From QALR01 sp964466625 (GTDB lineage Bacteria; Bacillota; Clostridia; Oscillospirales; CAG-272): a stretch of DNA of 22,021 nt. Of the stretch, positions 15,000 through 22,021 are shown one piece after another (the stretch's first letter is position 1; every line of letters begins with the position of its first letter). Location: the NCBI GenBank assembly GCA_964466625.1, contig CAYXQF010000027.1, positions 1-22,021 of the forward strand, given 5' to 3'. A program made the translations under genes and the position numbers. The notes beneath the pieces were generated by a model. That model searched no databases. It had not been told where the DNA came from and was given only the letters and a program-made list of their open reading frames with translations.

Positions 15000-16130
15000 T
15001 CAGACCATCTTGCCCTTTTCCACATAGAGCGGGAGAGTCGAATGTCCGGAAAGGGTTACGCCGTCACGAATAACGGCATTTTTGTCGCAAACGGTGTAAT
15101 TTACGGAAGCGTTTGCGCTGATCACGGTATCCTGGAAGAGAATGCTGTTTTTAACGACAGCGCCCTTGCCGACTTTGACACCGCGGAAGAGAATGCTGTT
15201 TTCTACTGTGCCTTCGATGACACAGCCGTCCGCGATAAGAGAATCCTTAGTCACTGCGTCTTCGGTGTAGTATGTAGGCGCAGAGTTGCGGACTTTGGTA
15301 AATACAGGTCTTGTTTCTACGTTGAAGAGAGATTCAAACATCTCTTCGTTGTCAATGAGCTGCATATTGTGTGCGAAATATTCTTCGAAAGAAGAGATGC
15401 AGCCGAAATATCCGTCATATTTGTAAGTGCGGAAATTTCTGAACGGCAAATTGCGAAGGAATACGTCGCGGTTAAGGCTTGTATAGCCGTGTGCGATGGA
15501 GTCGAGCACGAGATCCTGCAAATATTTGCGATTGATCACGAGGATATTGAGTGCGATATCCGCAGCGCCCTGGAAGTTGGTGGGATACGGAAGAAGGTCG
15601 GTCACTCTGCCCTCTTTGCTGGAGAACACGAGGGTGTTCTTTCTTGCAGTCACAGGGTTAAGCTCTGTGCGTTTTACCGCCATGGTAACGTCTGCGCCGC
15701 TTTCGATGTGTGCGTCGATCATCGCATTGAGGTCAATGTTGCAGATCACGTCACAGTCAGACATTACAACGTAGTCAGCTTTGATCTGAGAGATGGAGTG
15801 GCTGACGCTCTTGAGCGCTTCAAGTCTTGTGGAAGCATTTGTGTTGCTGTTCTGATAGCCTGTGATGTACGGGGGCAGGATCTGGATACCGCCGGAGCGG
15901 CGAGCAAGATCCCAGTCCTTACCTGCGCCGATGTGGTCCATCAGCGAGTGGTAATTGTACTGTGTGATCACTTTGATGTCGGTAATGTTTGAGTTTACCA
16001 TGTTGGAAAGCGGGAAGTCAATCAAACGATAACGGCAACCGAAGGGAACCGCCGCGAGTGTGCGCTTTCTGGTAAGCTCCGAGATGTTGTTGTCGTGAAT
16101 ATTGGAAAAAATGATACCTTCTACTGACAT
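15000..16130 (-). CDS. glgD: Glucose-1-phosphate adenylyltransferase regulatory subunit GlgD
   Basis: GlgD is the non-catalytic partner of GlgC in Bacillota; the heteromer makes ADP-glucose. The 376-residue protein has the nucleotidyltransferase plus left-handed beta-helix architecture. It lacks the catalytic GGxGxR loop (it has GIIFSNIHDNNISELT instead), and VMSDCDVICNIDL replaces the SGDHIYKMDY motif, both typical of GlgD. AAVPFGCRYRLIDFPLSNMVNS is conserved with GlgC. The C-terminal third carries the hexapeptide-type beta-helix repeats. The ATG at 16130 is chosen over an upstream in-frame TTG (16148), because AGGAGG at 16140-16145 would lie inside the coding region of the longer form and is perfectly placed (9 nt) for 16130. 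That leaves 14 nt after glgC. Confidence 0.95.
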   Translation of the reverse strand: MSVEGIIFSNIHDNNISELTRKRTLAAVPFGCRYRLIDFPLSNMVNSNITDIKVITQYNYHSLMDHIGAGKDWDLARRSGGIQILPPYITGYQNSNTNASTRLEALKSVSHSISQIKADYVVMSDCDVICNIDLNAMIDAHIESGADVTMAVKRTELNPVTARKNTLVFSSKEGRVTDLLPYPTNFQGAADIALNILVINRKYLQDLVLDSIAHGYTSLNRDVFLRNLPFRNFRTYKYDGYFGCISSFEEYFAHNMQLIDNEEMFESLFNVETRPVFTKVRNSAPTYYTEDAVTKDSLIADGCVIEGTVENSILFRGVKVGKGAVVKNSILFQDTVISANASVNYTVCDKNAVIRDGVTLSGHSTLPLYVEKGKMV

Positions 16131-16139
16131 AGCCGTTTT

Positions 16140-16145
16140 CCTCCT
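16140..16145 (-). promoter_or_regulatory. glgD ribosome binding site abutting the glgC stop
   Basis: AGGAGG on the - strand lies 9 nt before the glgD ATG. Its first base is the final A of the glgC TGA stop (16145-16147). This fixes the glgD start at 16130 and suggests translational coupling, which would help keep GlgC and GlgD in fixed ratio. Confidence 0.85.
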
Positions 16146-17347
16146 CAACCGATAAAATCTTTGATGTTGTTTACGTCGATCATTTCGCCGCCGCCAATGG
16201 TGGTACCTGCGGGAACGTCAACACCGGCACCGACAAGGAGAAGCTTCTGATTTTCCTTGGGTTCGCCGAGAACTGCGTTTTCGCCGACAACGGTATCGCT
16301 GTCAATGATCGAATATTCCACATGAGCGCCCGCTTTCACGGTAACACCACTCATGATCACGCAGTCTTTGACAACTGCGCCCTTTTCCACACGGACACCG
16401 TTTGCGAGAACGGAGTTTTCAACCGTGCCTTCCACAACACAGCCTTCGGTCAGCATTGTGTTTTTCACTTCTGCACCGGAAGCAACTCTGTGCGGAGGGA
16501 ATGCGTTGTGGCGGTAGAAGATACGCCAGCTTCTGTCATACAAATTGAACGCCGGGGGATTGCCGAGGAGGTCCATATTTGCTTCCCAAAGGCTGGTGAG
16601 CGTACCAACGTCCTTCCAATAGCCCTGGAAGGTGTAAGAATACATCTTGCGACCGTCTGCGAGCATATTCGGAATGATGTTTTTACCGAAGTCGTTTGCA
16701 GAATCCGGATTTGCATCGTCTGCTTCGAGATAAGAAGTCAAAACGTCTGTAGAGAAAATATAGATACCCATGGAAGCTTTGTTGCTCTTGGGGCATTTCG
16801 GCTTTTCTTCAAATTCGATGATTCTGTTATTTTCGTCGGTATTGAGAATACCGAAGCGGCTTGCTTCTTCCATGGGAACTTCCAAAACAGCGATGGTGCA
16901 ATCCGCGCCGTTCTTTTTATGTTCGGCAAGCATTTTGCTGTAGTCCATCTTGTAGATGTGGTCACCGGAAAGAATCAAGGTGTAATCAGGGGAATAGCGA
17001 TTGATAAAGGGCAAGTTTTGGTAGATCGCATTTGCAGTACCGCGATACCAGTTTTTGCCGCCCTTTGCTTCGTAAGGAGAAAGAACGGTAACACCGCCGC
17101 GTGTGCGGTCGAGATCCCATGGTTCGCCGTTGCCGATGTATTCATTGAGGGCGAGCGGCTGATACTGTGTCAATACACCAACGGTGTCAATACCGGAGTT
17201 CACACAGTTTGACATCGGAAAATCTATAATACGGTATTTGCCGCCGAAAGGAACAGCGGGTTTTGCTGTCTTTTCGGTAAGAGTATAAAGGCGACTGCCT
17301 TGTCCGCCTGCGAGAAGCATTGCGACACATTCTTTTTTCTGGAACAT
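16145..17347 (-). CDS. glgC: Glucose-1-phosphate adenylyltransferase catalytic subunit GlgC
   Basis: GlgC converts ATP and glucose-1-phosphate to ADP-glucose and pyrophosphate, the committed step of glycogen synthesis. The 400-residue protein has all expected motifs: LLAGGQGSRLYTLT (11-24, nucleotide loop), KPAVPFGGKYRIIDFP (29-44), WYRGTANAIYQN (100-111) and LSGDHIYKMDY (126-136) with the expected catalytic D129. EFEEKPKCP (178-186) carries the Lys that binds glucose-1-phosphate. A C-terminal beta-helix domain follows (TMLTEGCVVEGTVENSVL region). CAGGA is 8 nt from the ATG. It lies 52 nt downstream of glgB with no terminator between them. Confidence 0.97.
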   Translation of the reverse strand: MFQKKECVAMLLAGGQGSRLYTLTEKTAKPAVPFGGKYRIIDFPMSNCVNSGIDTVGVLTQYQPLALNEYIGNGEPWDLDRTRGGVTVLSPYEAKGGKNWYRGTANAIYQNLPFINRYSPDYTLILSGDHIYKMDYSKMLAEHKKNGADCTIAVLEVPMEEASRFGILNTDENNRIIEFEEKPKCPKSNKASMGIYIFSTDVLTSYLEADDANPDSANDFGKNIIPNMLADGRKMYSYTFQGYWKDVGTLTSLWEANMDLLGNPPAFNLYDRSWRIFYRHNAFPPHRVASGAEVKNTMLTEGCVVEGTVENSVLANGVRVEKGAVVKDCVIMSGVTVKAGAHVEYSIIDSDTVVGENAVLGEPKENQKLLLVGAGVDVPAGTTIGGGEMIDVNNIKDFIG

Positions 17348-17399
17348 AAGAATTTTCCTGCCTTTCGTTTTTCAAAATATTCAAAATAAATGCTTATGG

Positions 17400-19355
17400 T
17401 TATTTTGTTGTCTTTCTCTTTTGAATTCCCCTTCGTCTTAGGATAAGCCCACCGTAAGCAGGCACCGTAAGAGCGATTTCGCTTTTCATCTTGCCGGTTT
17501 CCTTGTACTGCTTGGAGCAAACCGTTCCGTTTGTAAGGCCGGAGCCGCCATATATCTGCGCGTCCGTCGTGAAGATTTCTTCGTATTCTCCTCGTTTGGG
17601 AACGGGGAGAACGTAATTTTCCCACGCGATCGGCGAGAAATTGATGACGACGAGGAGTTCTTGCCCATCGATCGAAATGCGGCGGTAGGAAATCGTGTTG
17701 CGATGCTTGTCGTTTGGTTCGATCCAAGCAAAGCCGTCCCAGCCGTCGTCGATCTCGTGCAAAGCACTCTCGTTTTGATAAAGCTCATTGAGCTTTTGAA
17801 TACAACGCCTCATCTCCGTGTGGCGCGGATAATCAAGCATGAACCATTCGAGCGGACTCTCAGCGTCCCATTCGCGGAACGGCGCGAATTCCGTTCCCAT
17901 GAAAAGGAGCTTTTTGCCCGGGTGCGTCATCATGAAAGTCATGAATGCGCGCATGGCTGCAAACTTTTCGTCATATGTACCGAACATCTTATCCACAAGG
18001 CTTTTCTTTCCCTGCCCCACACCATCGTGAGAAACGGGAAGAATATAGTTCTCCGCAAATGCGTACATCATCGGGAACGTCAGCTTATTGTGGCAAAACT
18101 GTCTTTTCACAGGATCTTCAGAAACATATTCGAACATATCGTTAGAAAAGCCCGTGTTCCACTTGAAGTTAAATCCAAGCCCACCCTCATAAGCCGGTTT
18201 TGTGATCATCGGCCACGAGGTCGATTCCTCCGCGATCATAAGGGTGTGAGGAAATTCCGCAAAAAGTGTGGAATTGAGTTTTTTGAAAAAGGCAATTGAT
18301 TCCAGATTATGGTTATTTCCATAAACATTGGGATACCATTCGCCGGGTTCTCTGTCATAATCAAGATAAAGCATAGGGGTGATCGCGCTGACACGCAAAC
18401 CGTCCATATGAAATTCGCGCAGCCAATACAGCGCGCTCGAAATGAGGAAGGATTGCACCTCGGGTCTTGCGACGTCGAAATAGCGCACGCCCCAAGTTTT
18501 GTTTTCCATGCGGTCTTTACCCTGATATTCATAAAGCGGAGAACCATCAAATTCAAAGAGGCCTTGTTCATCTTTCGGAAAGTAAGCGGGTATCCAATCC
18601 ATAATGACACCGATGCCGTTTTCGTGCATTTTCCGAACGAAATATTTGAAATCCATCGGCATGCCGAAACGCGAAGTCGGCGCAAAATATCCCAAAGTCC
18701 GATATCCTCGTGCATCATCGGAAGAGTATTCCGTAACAGGAAGCAATTCCACGTGCGTATAATGCATCTTGGCAAGATACGGTGCCAAAGCGTCTGCGAT
18801 CTCTCGGTAAGAAATCGCTTGGTCTTCGGTCTTGCCGTCGTTTTTCTGCCAAGAGGCGAGATGCATCTCGTAAATATTCAGGGGCGCACTATAAAAATGC
18901 GAGGTTTTCTTACCCTTTTGCGCAAAAAGCGCGGCTTTCTTTTCCAGAAAGCTTTCGTCACGCCATTCGAAGTGTTCTTCGTGGCAAAGGATCGAAGCCT
19001 TGTCCCCATCAGATGCAAAGCATCTTGCATAAGGATCGGATTTTCTGCGTATACCGCTCGGTGAAACAACTTTATACTGATAACGGCTGTTTTCAAGAGA
19101 ATGCTCACAGACAAGTGTTGCGCTCCAGATACCCGAAGCGGGATTTTTGTCCATGGGCAAGCTTTCGTCCCAGTCGTTAAAATCGCCTATAACATAAATT
19201 TTGTCGGCACGCGGAGCCCAGACACGGAAGGTATAACGATAACTACCGTCCACTGTCATTTCAAGGTGTGCGCCGAACAAATCATATGCATAGGAATTGT
19301 TTCCCTGACAAAAAAGATAGGAAGCATATCCGTTTTCATGTTCCGTTTTTTGCAT
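17400..19355 (-). CDS. glgB: Branching-enzyme homologue (GlgB fold) with a degenerate active site
   Basis: The full-length 651-residue GlgB-family protein has an N-terminal CBM48-like domain (about 35-130, FRVWAPRADKIYVIGDFNDW), a GH13 barrel (about 160-500) and a normal C-terminal beta domain. Family identity is clear from GYFAPTSRFG (222-231), LYLDYDREPGEW (329-340), AEESTSWP (375-382) and GGLGFNFKWN (391-400). Key catalytic residues are altered. Region I reads DWIPAYF with Y258 in place of the invariant His. Region II reads GLRVSAITPML with S323 (AGC, 18387-18389) where the nucleophile Asp is invariant. Region IV reads SHDGVGQGK with G445 where HDE is standard. E376, D444, H443 and R321 remain. 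Normal branching activity is therefore not expected. The ATG at 19355 has a perfect AGGAGGT 8 nt upstream; an in-frame ATG at 19427 is rejected. It heads the glycogen operon. Confidence 0.93.
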   Translation of the reverse strand: MQKTEHENGYASYLFCQGNNSYAYDLFGAHLEMTVDGSYRYTFRVWAPRADKIYVIGDFNDWDESLPMDKNPASGIWSATLVCEHSLENSRYQYKVVSPSGIRRKSDPYARCFASDGDKASILCHEEHFEWRDESFLEKKAALFAQKGKKTSHFYSAPLNIYEMHLASWQKNDGKTEDQAISYREIADALAPYLAKMHYTHVELLPVTEYSSDDARGYRTLGYFAPTSRFGMPMDFKYFVRKMHENGIGVIMDWIPAYFPKDEQGLFEFDGSPLYEYQGKDRMENKTWGVRYFDVARPEVQSFLISSALYWLREFHMDGLRVSAITPMLYLDYDREPGEWYPNVYGNNHNLESIAFFKKLNSTLFAEFPHTLMIAEESTSWPMITKPAYEGGLGFNFKWNTGFSNDMFEYVSEDPVKRQFCHNKLTFPMMYAFAENYILPVSHDGVGQGKKSLVDKMFGTYDEKFAAMRAFMTFMMTHPGKKLLFMGTEFAPFREWDAESPLEWFMLDYPRHTEMRRCIQKLNELYQNESALHEIDDGWDGFAWIEPNDKHRNTISYRRISIDGQELLVVINFSPIAWENYVLPVPKRGEYEEIFTTDAQIYGGSGLTNGTVCSKQYKETGKMKSEIALTVPAYGGLILRRRGIQKRKTTK

Positions 19356-19363
19356 GAACTTCA

Positions 19364-19370
19364 ACCTCCT
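19364..19370 (-). promoter_or_regulatory. Strong glgB ribosome binding site
   Basis: AGGAGGT on the - strand, preceded by an A-run, lies 8 nt before the ATG at 19355 and fixes that start. It is one of the best Shine-Dalgarno matches in the window, which implies the degenerate GlgB is well translated. Confidence 0.88.
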
Positions 19371-19409
19371 TTTTTCAAAAAATCCGCGGGAGATTTTATC
19401 GTTAAGTTT

Positions 19410-19438
19410 ATTATATAATATCCGCAAAAAAAAAGCAA
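19410..19438 (-). promoter_or_regulatory. Probable sigma-A promoter of the glycogen operon
   Basis: On the - strand TTGCTT (19433-19438) and a perfect TATAAT (19410-19415) are separated by 17 nt. Transcription would begin near 19403, about 48 nt upstream of the glgB start. This is the only good promoter candidate I find ahead of the run of eleven genes from glgB to patB. The 185-nt spacer 19356-19540 otherwise holds only the glgB ribosome binding site and the terminator of the ABC operon. Confidence 0.65.
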
Positions 19439-19499
19439 GTAGTCACAGCTTTTTTTCCGACTGCAAACGCAAAAAAAGAATGATTTTTCACAAAAAATT

Positions 19500-19535
19500 C
19501 AAAAAGAAAACCGAAACTTTCAAAAAGTTTCGGTT
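19500..19535 (-). terminator. Intrinsic terminator of the ABC importer operon
   Basis: On the - strand AACCGAAACTT and AAGTTTCGGTT (19525-19535 with 19509-19519) form a perfect 11-bp stem around a 5-nt loop. It is followed by TTCTTTTTGAATTTTTT. It starts 5 nt after the stop of the ATPase gene and insulates glgB from the upstream operon. Confidence 0.9.
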
Positions 19536-19540
19536 ATGTT

Positions 19541-20158
19541 TCAAATTGTTTTTGGAAATGTTTTATCTTTCTGCAAAATACCGTCTTTCATATCATATTT
19601 TTCCGTCGCAAAATATGATATTTCCGCATTGTCGTGACTGATAAAAAAACAAATTTTATGTTTAAGAAAAACCTTAAATTCTTTCATCACATTTTTCTTG
19701 ATTTCCCCGTCAAGACTTTTGAAAGGCTCGTCAAAAAAATAAATATCCGCGTCATATGCCATCGCTCTTGCCAGAGAAACGCGCGCCGCCATGCCGCTGG
19801 AAAGCTCCTCGGGATATGAATTTTCCGCATCGGAAAGTCCCATTTTGCAAAGACATTCGCGCGCTGTTTTTTCTTTCTCTTTTTTGTCTTTGATATTCAT
19901 CACGCAAGTGATATTTTCCAAAACTTTCGCAGAAGGAAAAAGTCTTGCTTCCGCAAAGCAAACAGCGGTCTTCCCATCAGCAAAAACCTTGCCCCCATCT
20001 GACTTTTCCAGTCCTGACGCAATGCGCAAAAGCGTTGTTTTTCCGCAGCCGGACATGCCGGAAATCGCCGCAATTTCACCTTTTTTTATTTCAAGAGAAA
20101 CGCCTTTCAAAACTTGTTTTTCGCCGAAAGATTTCACGATATTTTCAAGCTTCAACAT
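19541..20158 (-). CDS. ABC importer ATP-binding protein (SsuB/TauB/ThiZ-like)
   Basis: The 205-residue protein energises the importer encoded just upstream. Walker A is GMSGCGKT (34-41), Walker B is IYFFDEP (139-145), the D-loop is SLD (148-150) and the switch His is H175 in ISHD. Two motifs are unusual. The Q-loop reads CFAEARLFP, with A69 in place of the expected Gln. The signature is LSSGM (119-123) rather than LSGGQ. The protein is also shorter than most nitrate/sulfonate/taurine-type ATPases (about 240-260 residues), ending soon after the H-loop. GGAGG is 8 nt before the ATG at 20158, which overlaps the end of the permease gene by 14 nt. It is the last gene of the operon. Confidence 0.92.
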   Translation of the reverse strand: MLKLENIVKSFGEKQVLKGVSLEIKKGEIAAISGMSGCGKTTLLRIASGLEKSDGGKVFADGKTAVCFAEARLFPSAKVLENITCVMNIKDKKEKEKTARECLCKMGLSDAENSYPEELSSGMAARVSLARAMAYDADIYFFDEPFKSLDGEIKKNVMKEFKVFLKHKICFFISHDNAEISYFATEKYDMKDGILQKDKTFPKTI

Positions 20159-20918
20159 GAATTTTTCCTCCCTTTTTCGCTAAAAGTTCCAAAAGAAAAA
20201 CAAAGAATTTTTCAATCAAAACACTAAGGATAATTACGACGATCGTCCATGCGAAAAGTGCTTCACTTTCCAGATAAACTTTCGCTTCATTGAGCTTAAT
20301 ACCGATGGAATGTTTCGGTGTGCAGATAACTTCCGCGGCAATTCCCGCCTTCCAGGCAAGTCCCAAAGCGGATTTGCAAGCCGCTGAAAAATACGGCAAA
20401 ACAGATGGAAAAATACAATATTTTATTTGTTTCCAAATGCTAAAATGAAAGACTTTTGCGACCTCTTTTTGTTCTTGGGGAACAGAAGAAATTCCGCGAA
20501 AAACATTCGTAAAAACAATCGGGATCACCATCAAAAAAGAGGCGATGATCGGCACGATTCCTTTGCCGAAAATGAAGAACATCAAGATAATAATAGACGC
20601 GATCGGCGTGGCTTTTACGGTAGCTACGGCAGGCGAAATAATACTGCGCAAAATCTTATTCAGATGACACAAAACAGCGAGTAAAATACCGATAAAAACA
20701 CCAATAAAAAGTCCCACAAAAATACGCGAAAGCGACATCAGACAGGAGAGAAAAAACTCTTTCTCTCCCATCAGCAAAACGAGTGTTTTTGCCACAGAAA
20801 TCGGCGTTGGCAAAACGACGCTTCTGCCAAGGGCTAAAGCGCCGATCTGCCAAACAAAAAGCCAAAAGAAAAGACAAAAAACACCGCGCAAAAACGACTT
20901 CAAATATTTATTTGCCAT
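20145..20918 (-). CDS. ABC importer permease (SsuC/TauC-like)
   Basis: The 257-residue inner-membrane permease of the BPD_transp_1 type has hydrophobic segments at about 9-30, 56-84, 97-117, 119-140, 178-198 and 221-246. The cytoplasmic coupling loop is EQKEVAKVFHFSIWKQIKYCIFPSVLP (149-175), and RSVVLPTPISV near 32-42 is typical of the nitrate/sulfonate/taurine group. The start is uncertain. The ATG at 20918 overlaps the stop of the receptor gene by 11 nt and gives a normal basic-then-hydrophobic N-terminus. ATGs at 20927 and 20978 are also in frame, and none has a clear ribosome binding site. Coupled re-initiation after the receptor gene is likely. Confidence 0.9.
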   Translation of the reverse strand: MANKYLKSFLRGVFCLFFWLFVWQIGALALGRSVVLPTPISVAKTLVLLMGEKEFFLSCLMSLSRIFVGLFIGVFIGILLAVLCHLNKILRSIISPAVATVKATPIASIIILMFFIFGKGIVPIIASFLMVIPIVFTNVFRGISSVPQEQKEVAKVFHFSIWKQIKYCIFPSVLPYFSAACKSALGLAWKAGIAAEVICTPKHSIGIKLNEAKVYLESEALFAWTIVVIILSVLIEKFFVFLLELLAKKGGKIHVEA

Positions 20919-21972
20919 AGAAAGCATCTGCGGGAAGTATGCCGCCGACAGACTTCGGATTTGCGGTATAAAGCACATTCAGGATATTTTCCATGTATGC
21001 AATACCTTCTTCACCGTCTACACAGCAAATGTTGCAGTTCGGGATCGCTTTTTTCGCGAGAGCCGCTTTGGCAACAATGCCGAATTTTTCAATCAGCTGA
21101 GAAGCTTCGTCAATATTTTCATTTACAAAAGTAGCGGAAGCTTTATATTCTTCAATAAAATCCGCATACTGTTCGGGGTGTTCGTTTTTAAATTTATTCG
21201 ATACGATAATGCAACCCTGAACAAGCTGACCTTCATCAAATTTAGACCATTCTTCGGTCATGTTGAGTGCAATGCGAAGAGTGGTATTACCCTTCTGTGC
21301 CGCGGTGGTAAGAGAAACGGTTACCTGCGGTTCGGGAAGAAGACCGATCGCAGCAACGTTTTCTGCGAGCTTTGTCGCAAGTTCAGCGTGTTCTGCGATA
21401 TATTCGATCGTCACGTCTTTTTCGGGATCAATGCCGTTTTTGGTAAGAACATAATTCAAAATATATTCGGGAGTAGAGCCCTGACCGGTTGCATAAATCG
21501 TCTTGCCCTTGAGGTCAGCAACGCTCGTGATCGTATTGCCGTTTTCCATCATATAGAGAACGCCGAGCGTATTGATCGCCGCAAAGCTGATATCCGCACC
21601 TTTGTTGTAAAGAACGGAAGCGAGGTTCACGGGAACTGCTGCGATATCCACTTCACCCTTGAGAACTGCCGCGGAAACCTCTTCGGGAGCTGCTGCCAAA
21701 GTGAATTCATAATTGTTTTTCGAAGCGCCTTTTTCGTCATCGTCCATAAGCTTGCTCATACCCATGCCTGTAGGACCTTTGAGTGCGATCACGCGCACGT
21801 CCACGTCGGGAGTTGTGTTTTCTTTTTCTTCACCATCAAGTGTTGTTGTCTCCGTGGTCGTTTCAGCGGTGGTGGTGTTCACAGTTGTCGTGTCATCAAT
21901 ATTTGCGTTACCGCAAGCGGCAAGTGCAAGCATCATGCAAAAAGCAAGCGTCAAAGCCAAAAGTTTTTTCAT
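20908..21972 (-). CDS. ABC importer substrate-binding lipoprotein (NMT1/SsuA/ThiY-like)
   Basis: The 354-residue solute receptor has a clear lipoprotein signal: MKKLLALTLAFCMMLALAAC with lipobox LAAC and C20 as the lipid anchor. A Thr-rich linker follows (about 27-54, several TTT clusters), then a periplasmic-binding fold of the nitrate/sulfonate/taurine/thiamine-precursor class. Landmarks are KGPTGMGMSKLM, LKGEVDIAAVPVNLASVLYNKG, LKGKTIYATGQGSTPEYIL and NCNICCVDGEEG with neighbouring cysteines. The ligand cannot be read from sequence. The start at 21972 is chosen for the signal peptide; an in-frame ATG at 22011 would add 13 residues. AAAGGA lies 12 nt upstream. The promoter must lie largely beyond the window edge. 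Confidence 0.92.
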   Translation of the reverse strand: MKKLLALTLAFCMMLALAACGNANIDDTTTVNTTTAETTTETTTLDGEEKENTTPDVDVRVIALKGPTGMGMSKLMDDDEKGASKNNYEFTLAAAPEEVSAAVLKGEVDIAAVPVNLASVLYNKGADISFAAINTLGVLYMMENGNTITSVADLKGKTIYATGQGSTPEYILNYVLTKNGIDPEKDVTIEYIAEHAELATKLAENVAAIGLLPEPQVTVSLTTAAQKGNTTLRIALNMTEEWSKFDEGQLVQGCIIVSNKFKNEHPEQYADFIEEYKASATFVNENIDEASQLIEKFGIVAKAALAKKAIPNCNICCVDGEEGIAYMENILNVLYTANPKSVGGILPADAFYGK

Positions 21973-22021
21973 TGTTATGACCATTCCTTTCCGCTGCGCT
22001 ACAAGGCACAAAAGGGCACGA

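Noticed and set aside
14963..15001. 11-codon ORF overlapping the glgD stop on the - strand (ATG within TGATGACC)
   Set aside because: Too short, no ribosome binding site, and it runs directly into the repeat region; no reason to call it a gene.
16131..16148. TTG start for glgD at 16148
   Set aside because: The longer form would encode the AGGAGG ribosome binding site as Arg-Arg; GlgD proteins normally begin near the ATG at 16130.
1..22021. CRISPR array, insertion sequence, phage or defence genes
   Set aside because: No regularly spaced repeats, transposase, integrase or defence-type proteins are seen; the only direct repeats are the 10-mers at 14917-14971.

Overview
The window comes from a member of the Bacillota, most likely an uncultured or gut-associated clostridium (class Clostridia). 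The evidence is the paired glgC/glgD ADP-glucose pyrophosphorylase genes, strong AGGAGG-type ribosome binding sites, consensus sigma-A promoters, short T-rich hairpin terminators and an AT-leaning sequence. I cannot name a genus. No phage, insertion sequence or CRISPR array is visible.

Layout. Positions 1-2136 lie on the + strand: a small TSCPD-domain protein, a tRNA-Arg(CCG) closed by a 20-bp perfect terminator hairpin, a three-helix membrane protein behind a perfect TTGACA-17-TATAAT promoter, and the tRNA methyltransferase trmO. A bidirectional terminator at about 2162-2189 separates these from the rest, which is all on the - strand. Read in transcription order from the right edge this is: (i) an ABC importer operon (lipoprotein receptor, permease, ATPase; genes overlap) ending in a terminator at about 19500-19535; (ii) a long run glgB-glgC-glgD-glgA-glgP-GH13 amylase-type hydrolase-small Cys/His lipoprotein-GH31 glucosidase-ThyX-like protein-GH29 fucosidase-patB C-S lyase, starting from a promoter at about 19410-19438 and ending at a hairpin at 3190-3217; (iii) a PAS/degenerate-kinase protein.

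How the genes work together. GlgC/GlgD would make ADP-glucose, GlgA polymerises it, and GlgP and the GH13 enzyme break glycogen or imported maltodextrins down. The GH31 and GH29 enzymes have no signal peptides and so probably act on imported oligosaccharides in the cytoplasm. The most striking point is that the only branching enzyme here (glgB) has Ser at the catalytic nucleophile position, Tyr for the invariant region I His, and HDG where HDE is expected. It is otherwise full length, so it looks like a conserved-fold pseudoenzyme at the head of the glycogen operon. GlgA also lacks the usual Lys of its KTGG motif (it has ATGG). A 158-nt spacer before glgA carries three copies of a 10-mer and a GC-rich hairpin. 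A 209-residue protein between the GH31 and GH29 genes shows a ThyX-like arrangement without the ThyX signature motif.
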